Source: Isoetes taiwanensis (lineage: Eukaryota > Streptophyta > Lycopodiopsida > Isoetales > Isoetaceae). Taken from it: DNA of 64,000 bases. The stretch spans positions 22,487,158 through 22,551,157 of the forward strand of contig JAJEKV010000008.1 of NCBI GenBank assembly GCA_021234155.1. The letters run 5' to 3'. The notes beneath the pieces are model-generated. The model was not told where the DNA came from and did not search any database. It was given only the letters and a program-made list of their open reading frames with translations. Of this stretch, positions 56,953 through 64,000 are shown piece by piece. A program made the position numbers and the translations under genes. The stretch's first letter is position 1; each line of letters starts with the position of its first letter.

Positions 56953-59007
56953 CTAGTAATGGTACCCAGCCTTGCTGGGCATAAATTAGGAACCTTTAAT
57001 TTCTTTCTTTTTTTATTCTCCCTTTTTTTTTCTAACCCCGTTCTCCCTCCCTTTGCCTTCCCTTTCCCCTTCCCTTTTTTTTCTTTCTCTTTTTCTTATC
57101 AGCTTTTTCCCTTCCTTTTTATCTTTCCCTGCTCTTCCCATTTTTCCACTACTCTCTTTCCCTTTCCTTTTCCCCTTCCTCTTCCTTTTCCTTTTCCTTT
57201 TCTCTTTCCCGTTTCTCATGCATTTTTTTCGTTCTCTTTTGCTTACCTTTTCATGTGCCCTTTTCTTCCTTTCCCCACCCTCTTCCTCTTGATCATGTGC
57301 CCTTTTCCCCATCTCTTTTCCCATTTCTCTCTCCTCTTTTCCTCATGCTCTTTTTGCTTTCCCTTCTCCTTTTTCCGCTTCCCTTTTCCTTTCAACTTTC
57401 CATTCCCTTTTCATACTTTCCCCACCCTTTTGCTTTGCGATGTTCCCTTTTTCCCTTTCCTTTCTCTTTCCCCTTCCTTCATGCTCTTTTTGCTTTCCCT
57501 TCTCCTTTTTCCGCTTCCCTTTTCCTTTCAACTTTCCATTCCCTTTTCATACTTTCCCCACCCTTTTGCTTTGCGATGTTCCCTTTTTCCCTTTCCTTTC
57601 TCTTTCCCCTTCCTTTACATTTCCCTTTCCGCTCCTTTCGCTTTTCATATGCCTCTTTCCATTCCTTTTCTCAACCTTTTTTTATGTACCCTTTTTTCCT
57701 TCTTTCCCATCTTCTTCCCCTTTTTCCCCCTTTCCACTTTCTCCTTTTCTTGTTTCTTTTTCTTTTCCCTTTCCCATACTCTTTTTCCCTTTCTTTTTCT
57801 ATTTCCTCACCCTTTCCCTCTTCCCTTTTTTCTCGTGTTCTTTTCGCCTTCCTCTTTTCCTATTCCTTGCTCCCTACCCTTTGTCTATTCTAATTTCCCC
57901 CCTTATTTTTCCTCATTTTTCCATCCTTTCCCTCTTCCTTTTTCTCGATGCTCTTTTTGCTTTCCTTTTCTCTTTCTTCACCTTCTCTTTTCCCCTTTTT
58001 TTTTCACCCTTTCCTTTTTCTCTTTTTTTTCTCGTTCCCTTTTCCCAAGTTCTCTTTTTTTTCCCTTTTCCTATCTCTTTTCCTTTTACTTTTATTTTCT
58101 TTTATCTTTCCATTTTCCTTTTCTCCTTCCATTTTCCTTTTCTCCTTCTCTTTCCTTTTTACTTCTTACCCTTCTCATGGTGCTCTTTTGGTTCCCTTTC
58201 CCCCCTCGTCCTATTCTATTCCTTTTTCTATTTTCTTTTATCCCCTTTTCCCTTTCATCGTTTTTCCTTTTCCCTTCCCCTATTCCTTTTCCTTATTCCT
58301 TTTCCTTTTTTCCTTTTTTCCTTTTCCCTTTTCCCTTTTCCCTTTTATCGTTTTCCTTTTCCCTTCCCTCTTCCTCCTCCCTTTTCCCTTTCATCGTTTT
58401 TCCTTTTCCCTTCCCCTATTCTTTCCTTTTCCCTTCCCCTTTTCCTTTTCCTTCTCCCTCTTCCTTTTCCCTTTTCCCTTTCATCGTTTTTTCCTTTTCC
58501 TTTTCCCTTTTCCCTTTTCCCTTTCCCTTTTCCCTTTCATCGTTTTTCCTTTTCCCGTCCCCTTTTCCTTTTCCCTTTTCCTTTTCCTTTTCCCTTTTCC
58601 CTTTTTCCCTTTTCCCTTTCATCATTTTCCTTTTCCCTTCCCCTTTCCGTTTCCCTTTTTCCCTTTTCCCTTTCATCGTTTTTCCTTTTCCCGTCCCCTT
58701 TTCCTTTTCCCTTTTCCCTTTTCTTTCCGTTTCCCTTTTCCCTTTCCATTTTCCCTTTTCCTTTCATCTTTTTCCTTTTCCTTCCCCTCTTCCTTTTCCC
58801 TTTTCCCTTTCCTTCGTTTTCCTTTTCCTTTTTCCGTTTTTTCCTTCCCTTTTCCTTTTCCTTTTTCCTTTTCCCTTTCATATTGAAGCCATAGTCAAGA
58901 TGAAATTTTAGTTGAAGACACGCACACATCATCTCCACCATTACTCAATCAAATCCTCGACCGTCCGATTTAGGGTGCGGTCCATTACACAACATTATAA
59001 TATAAGA
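56953..59007 (-). mobile_element. Helitron A, 2,055 bp, nested in Helitron C, homopyrimidine on plus strand
   Basis: On the minus strand it starts TCTTATATTATAATGTTGTG (from 59,007) and ends with a CCCAGC..GCTGGG hairpin, TACCATTA and CTAG at 56,953. It is inserted between A (56,952) and T (59,008) of Helitron C. The interior from about 57,000 to 58,880 is almost pure CCTTTTC-type sequence, with a 126-bp direct repeat at 57,354/57,480. The long translated frames in it are low-complexity Phe/Pro/Ser/Leu and not genes. Confidence 0.85.
57000..58880. repeat. long homopyrimidine tract (plus strand)
   Basis: Nearly 1.9 kb of C and T only on the plus strand, with scattered A or G, built from CCCTTTTCC and CCTTTTCCTT words and a recurring CCCTTTCATCGTTTTTCC element. 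It is the inverse of the tract at 62,027-63,665. Confidence 0.95.
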
Positions 59008-59020
59008 TATTATAAAATTA

Positions 59021-61910
59021 CTAGTAATTGTGCCCAGCGTTGCTGGGCATAAGTTGGGAGCCTAAACACGTTTTGGTCGCAATGAGAAATGCGTGCAGTA
59101 ATAATCCAACCGTAATAAATTTTTTTCGAAGGTTTAACAATGTTTGTAAGGAACCTAGCTCCTTGATGTTAGATAATGTTGCATCAGTATCTCTGAGAGC
59201 TTTGAGTAGAACAATCTTGTGTTTGTTCATAACAATTTTGAGATCTGCTATTTTTTTCTGTAGGTCCTGTTGGTTGATGTTCTTAACTGCTACTATGTTC
59301 CTAAATTCCATTGGCATTTACAACAAAAAGGAAAAGATGTGTGTTTTTGTGACTTTTTTTCTTGTTGCACATAGTGTCTACACTTGGGTTATCAAATGCT
59401 ACTTGGGTTGTCTGCAATGCACTAAGTGTTTAGTATCTCTAGCACTAACATTGTGAAGGTAACATTGCCAAATACGCAATGCACTAAGTGTTTTGTATCT
59501 CTAGCACTAACATTGTAAAAGTAACATTGCCAATTTATAAGTTGTCACCAACATTGTAAAAGTGTTTAGTATCTCTAGCACTAACATTGTGAAGGTAACA
59601 TTGCCAAATACGCAATGCACTAAGTGTTTTGTATCTCTAGCACTAACATTGTAAAAGTAACATTGCCAATTTATAAGTTGTCACCAACATTGTAAAAGTA
59701 ACATTGCCAATTTATAAGTTGTCGCTGTTATTGTGACAGTTGATGTAGTGCACAATTCCTTTGTGTGGCATGGTTTTCCCAATTCCTTGTGCATGATTTT
59801 CCCAACCGCCGTAAGTTCCTATTAACATTGTGTACCTTTCAAAGTTTAATATATATTGCGTGATATACGTGATTTCACGTTGTGATTGCAACATTCCACA
59901 CAAAAATAAGGGCAGATATTTGTTTCCCATTAAGCCAAGTGCTCTCCTTTATGATTGCAACATTCCACACAAAATAAGGGCAAAGATATTTGTTGCCCAT
60001 TAAACCAAGTGCTCTCCTTAATCGTAAAACCATCTTAAATTATAATTTACTATTGTGCTTCAAGAAGTTGGACTTGGCAAGTCACTCAAGAACAGAGAGC
60101 TAGTGGTATAATTTTTAAAAGGCCCTTGATGGCGAAAAGAGATAAATTATGCATGAGATTTATAGTCGGTAGTCATTAACCCATAGAGGATAGAGGCTAG
60201 AGGCTCGCTAAAACGGATGCGTAATTTCCAAAATAGTCAAAAGGAGGCATTAGGAGGCGTTAAAGGTTTGTGTATTGGAGTTAGAAATCAGATGATTGCA
60301 ACATATTTACATGAGAAGTAGTATTTTCCACCCTTTATACTCGATCTCTAGCACCGAGATAGCAAATGAGCATTTCCCCGTGGAAACCACATTTTCCACC
60401 ATTGAAGTCTAGTTCTAGACAAAACCCAATTGTTAGAAAACTATAAATACAAAATGTGAAAAGAACTTACCTACTTTATTAAGCTCCACAGATAATTTTG
60501 TTCTCCTTTCGTAAGGCCTAATTATTAAAATCCATGAATATATAACTTAGGTTGCTTGCTCAAAGTTACCGCTTTTGCATTTATCGCCTACCAGCCTGTG
60601 GATCCTTCTTTTCAAAGCACTCCTTTAGAAGGCAATATGCTATGTTCCTAGATATTGATGTCCCTTTGCTTTTCCATGATCTCAACAAATTGAAGTCCTT
60701 GCTTTAGTTCTCCATTCTCAATGAATTCCCCAAGATTTTCTACACATGTTAAGGATCCCGCCATCCCGGCAGATAAGAGAAGTGTCAAGGATTAATTCGC
60801 CCCAAAATCATGGAGAATGAGGCAAGAATAGTACCTCGATACACAGATTGCCAAGATCCGTGATGGCCTTCGACAAAGAAGGAGCCCATATGGTCACTAG
60901 AAGTATGACAATAGATTGTTAAACAATAAGCTGCGTAACTAAAAACGTAAGACCTCATTTGAAAGTGTTTAGAAATGCCTATATACATGTCAAAAGGCAG
61001 CAGAGAGCATAAATAATGCCGGATCTACCAAAACATTTTGTTTCAATAGAAGGCAAAAGTAACCATGGAGAGGTAATTTGTTGTTGATGCTAGCTCCAAA
61101 GAAGATCCTACTCTAAATCAAGTTCAATAATCAACCACCCCGGGATTGACACTTATATCAATCTTTGTCCGCCTCCGCACAATTGTCATGGTTGTAAATG
61201 AACTCTAGCAATTTTATCTTGTCATAGATCCAAATGATAATAACGCTCAAAGAAACATACGGAAGTTAAACTCATGCCTAATGAAGATTAAACCCTAGGC
61301 TAACAGAGAATGCACCTTAGAAGCCAACGCAAAGAACTCGCCTTCGCCTTTACAAGAGTGAGAGACATCTCGCTAGAAAAGCCATTCGTGCATGAAATCG
61401 GCCCCCGTGGATTTAGATATGAATCATCAAGAGTGTGTGCCATCCCAAGCTCCATTCAACTCGCGGGAGCCGAACTTGAAGAAGCGAAAGGTGCTTTAGA
61501 GGATAGTGACGCCGAGCTTTGCCGCGATGGGTGTTGCAGACCTTGGCCTCGCTTTTCCATCACTAAAGAACCCCTAAATCACTAAAGCAAGAAGAAAAGG
61601 GCTATCCGGATCGGCCCAAAATTTCAACCAAATCTTGAAAAGAGAGACGAAGACCATCCCAAAGATAAAAATCTCAACACGATCTTCCGTGATCGAGCAT
61701 AAATCTATCAAGAAGTCGCCGAACCTAGCAAAGGTTGCTCCACCTGTGGCGTGCATGTGGATACCATCGAGGAATGCAAAGAAAAATAGGCCTCGCGAAC
61801 CCTAAAAACTCAAAACTTTGTGACGGCATCATCATCGCCATTGGTTTGGTCAATCTGGGCCGTAAAATTAGGGTCATCCAACACTTACACAATAACATTA
61901 TAATATAAGA
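59021..61910 (-). mobile_element. Helitron B, 2,890 bp, nested in Helitron C
   Basis: The minus-strand 5' end is TCTTATATTATAATGTTATT (from 61,910). The 3' end is GCCCAGCAACGCTGGGC, ACAATTA and CTAG at 59,021. It lies between A (59,020) and T (61,911) of Helitron C. The interior is not homopurine. It holds short frames (59,021-59,317 minus, a coiled-coil-like 98-aa frame with NINQQDLQKKIADLKIVM; 61,310-61,585 plus) that may be captured host fragments, and a 136-bp-offset duplication (59,425/59,561). No RepHel is present. Confidence 0.8.
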
Positions 61911-62026
61911 TAGCGTGTGTCTTCAATGGAGCCCTAAATCGGACGGTCGAGGATTTGATTGACCAATGGTGGAGATGATGTGCGCGTTCTTCAACTAAAA
62001 TTTCATCTTGACTATGTCTTCAATAT

Positions 62027-63665
62027 GAAAGGGAAAAGGAAAAGGAAAAGGAAAAGGAAAACGATGAAAGGGAAAAGGAAAAAGGAAAAGGAAGGGAAAA
62101 GGAAAAACGATGAAAGGGAAAAGGGAAAAGAAAAGGCAAAGGGAAAAGGAAAACGATGAAAGGGAAAAAGAAAAGGGGAAGGGAAAAGGAAAAACGATGA
62201 AAGGGAAAAGGGAAAAGGGAAAAGGAAAAAAGGAAAATGGAAAAGGAAAAAGGAAAAGGGAAGGGAAAAGGAAAACGATGAAAGGAAAAAAAAAAAAGGG
62301 AAAAGGAAAAGGGGAAGGGAAAAGGAAAAACGATGAAAGGGAAAAGGGAAAAGGGAAAAGGAAAAAACGATGAAAGGGAAAAGGGAAAAGGAAAGGGAAG
62401 GGAAAAGGAAAGGGAAAAGGGAAAAGGGAAAAGGGAAAAGGAAAAGGGGAAGGGAAAAGGAAAAACGATGAAAGGGAAAAGGGAAAGGGAAAAGGAAAAG
62501 GGGAAGGAAAAAGGAAAAACGATGAAAGGGAAAAGGGAAAAGTGAAAAGGAATAAAAGAAAGGTAAGAGGAAAAAGGAAAGAGAAGGAGAAAAGGAAAAA
62601 GGGAAAGATAAAAGAAAATAGAAAAAGGAATAGAATAGGCGAGGGGAAAAGGGAAAGGAAAAATGGCACCGCGAGAAGGGTAAGAAGTAAGGGTGAGAAA
62701 AGGAGAAAAAGGCAAGGGAAAATAAGAAAAGGTTGCAAAGTCCATGGGAAAAAGGAAAGTAAAAAGGAAAAGAGAGGGGGAAAGGGCAAAAGAGAACTTG
62801 GGAAAAGGGAACAAGAAAAAGAGAAAAAAGGAAAGGGCGTGAAAAAAAGGGAAGAGAGAAAGGGTGAAGAAAGAGAAAAAGGGAAGCAAAAAGAGCATCG
62901 AGAAAAAGGAAGAGGGAAAGGATGGAAAAAGGAGGAAAAGGGTGGGGGGAAAATAGAATAGACAAAGGGTAGGGAGCAAGGAATAGGAAAAGAGGAAGGA
63001 GAAAAGGGCACGAGAAAAAAGAGAAGAGGGAAAGGGTGAGGAAATAGAAAAAAGAAAGGGAAAAAGAGTATAGGAAAGGGGAAAAAAAAAAAGAAACAAG
63101 AAAGGAGAAAGTGGAAAGGGGAAAAGAGATGGGTAAAGAAGGAAAAAGGGTACATAAAAAAGGTTGAGAAAAGGGAATGGAAAGAGGCATATGAAAAGGG
63201 AAAGGGAACGGGAAAGAGAAAATGTAAAGGAAGGGGAAAGAGAAAGGAAAGGGAAAAAAGGAACAGCGCAAAGGGAAAGTTGAAAGGAAAAGGGAAGCGG
63301 AAAAAGGAGAAGGGAAAGCAAAAAGAGCATGAGGAAAAGGGGAGAGAGAAATAGGAAAAAAGAGATGGGGAAAAGGGCGCGTGATCAAGAGGAAGAGGGT
63401 GGGGAAAGGAAGAAAAGGGCACATGAAAAGGTAAGCAAAAGAGAACGAAAAAAATGCATGAGAAACGGGAAAGAGAAAAGGAAAAGGAAGAGGAAGGGGA
63501 AAAGGAAAGGGAAAAAGAGTAGTGGAAAAATGGGAAGAGCGGGGAAAGATAAAAAGAAAGGGAAAAAGATGATAAGAAAAAGAGAAAGAAAAAAGGGGAA
63601 GGGGAAAGGGAAGGCAAAGGGAGGGAGAAGGGGGTTAGAAAAAAAAAAGGGGAGAATAAAAAAAG
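62027..63665. repeat. long homopurine tract (plus strand)
   Basis: About 1.6 kb of A and G with rare C or T, with a recurring GGAAAAACGATGAAAGGG element. Together with 57,000-58,880 it forms a large inverted repeat with an interior spacer of about 3.1 kb. Confidence 0.95.
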
Positions 63666-63748
63666 AAAGAAATTAAAGGTTCCTAAATTATGCCCAGCAA
63701 TGCTGGGTACCATTACTAGTTATGTACTAACAATCTTATTATTTTAAG

Positions 63749-63961
63749 AGAGAGGATGGGCATCGAATGTCTGCAAAACAACTTGCATCGAAGGATAAGA
63801 TCATAAAGGAAAATCCGGTGATTATTCGAAGCCAAAGACCTAATCCACCATTAATTGAGAATGCAAGAGATGAACCAGCTACTATTGACAATGCATATGA
63901 TGAGACTGCACGCAACCTTATAGAAGATTTTGCAACTTTTGAGCAACTCATGGAAGATTGA
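63749..63961 (+). CDS. exon-like ORF downstream of the Helitron, C-terminal
   Basis: TTATTATTTTAAG before 63,749 resembles a 3' splice site, and the open frame runs REDGHRMSAKQLASKDKIIK to FATFEQLMED and a stop at 63,959-63,961. It is hydrophilic and acidic towards the end. No domain is recognised. It could be a last exon of a gene into whose intron Helitron C was inserted, possibly linked to the SET region at left, which is in the same orientation. Confidence 0.35.
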   Translation, partial: REDGHRMSAKQLASKDKIIKENPVIIRSQRPNPPLIENARDEPATIDNAYDETARNLIEDFATFEQLMED

Positions 63962-64000
63962 ACACACACACACATATGGAGCATCATGACAATGCAACTA

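Larger units (their letters stand above)
56948..63719 (+). mobile_element. Helitron C, interrupted by two nested Helitrons
   Basis: The 5' terminus is in three pieces: TCTTA (56,948-56,952), TATTATAAAATTA (59,008-59,020) and TAGCGTGTGTC (61,911 on). Joined, they match the 5' end of the Helitron at 27,863 read on the minus strand. The 3' end is hairpin GCCCAGCAATGCTGGG, TACCATTA and CTAG (63,716-63,719). The flanks are A (56,947) and T (63,720), as expected for AT insertion without target duplication. Its own length is about 1,827 bp, mostly homopurine. No RepHel is encoded, so it is non-autonomous. Confidence 0.85.

Noticed and set aside
57354-57605. Direct repeat in the pyrimidine tract as a member of the 136-bp set
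   Set aside because: Its offset is 126 bp, and low-complexity sequence can duplicate by slippage.
56851-58911. Very long open frames (up to 686 codons) on the plus strand
   Set aside because: They are translations of near-pure C/T DNA (Phe, Pro, Ser, Leu only) and are open in several frames at once.
61995-63713. Long minus-strand open frames (up to 572 codons)
   Set aside because: Same reason: homopurine tract of Helitron C, with the inverse composition of the first set.

Overview
The window looks like nuclear DNA of a land plant, most likely a seed-free one such as a fern. The pointers are an intronless PLS-type pentatricopeptide (PPR) gene, a PPR pseudogene, plant-type CACTA, Helitron, LINE and TTA-target MITE elements, a Replitron-like HUH nuclease (a group I recall as abundant in non-seed plants), and a DIRS-like tyrosine-recombinase retrotransposon, which I would not expect in a flowering plant. 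I cannot name the species. Gene density is very low: one clearly intact gene (the PPR gene, 50,355-53,510, minus) and a damaged SET-domain gene (56,132-56,718). Nearly everything else is mobile or repetitive DNA.

Layout. 1-345 ends with motifs like the subterminal repeats of the CACTA element. 1,585-10,490 is a tandem array of a GC-rich monomer of about 1.06-1.09 kb; one monomer is enlarged by an internal repeat of about 300 bp. 11,590-19,517 is a CACTA (En/Spm) element with a decayed minus-strand TNP2-type transposase. A segment of about 4 kb (18,330-22,313) holding the CACTA right end, a Replitron-like Rep gene and a LINE tail is repeated in tandem at 22,314-26,421. 26,750-30,790 is non-coding and carries Helitron termini and hairpins. 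30,790-46,070 is built from retroelements in opposing orientations, including a DIRS-like element with gag-like, RT/RNase H and tyrosine-recombinase regions (40,392-45,130). 46,639-47,293 is a MITE. The PPR and SET genes follow. 56,948-63,719 is one Helitron interrupted by two others inserted in reverse orientation, and two of the three consist almost entirely of homopurine sequence.

Two signals affect trust in the sequence itself. At least 26 direct duplications across the window have a copy offset of exactly 136 bp (one is 135), and three deletions of exactly 136 bp can be shown by comparing the two 4-kb copies. Differences between those copies also cluster at CAG/CTG trinucleotides. Both look more like assembly or base-calling faults than biology. 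They probably cause many of the frameshifts here, so 'pseudogene' calls in the transposon regions are provisional.

The genes do not form one pathway. The PPR and SET genes are ordinary host-type genes, and the rest is a record of nested transposition: LINE with Replitron and CACTA, Helitron within Helitron, and oppositely oriented retroelements.
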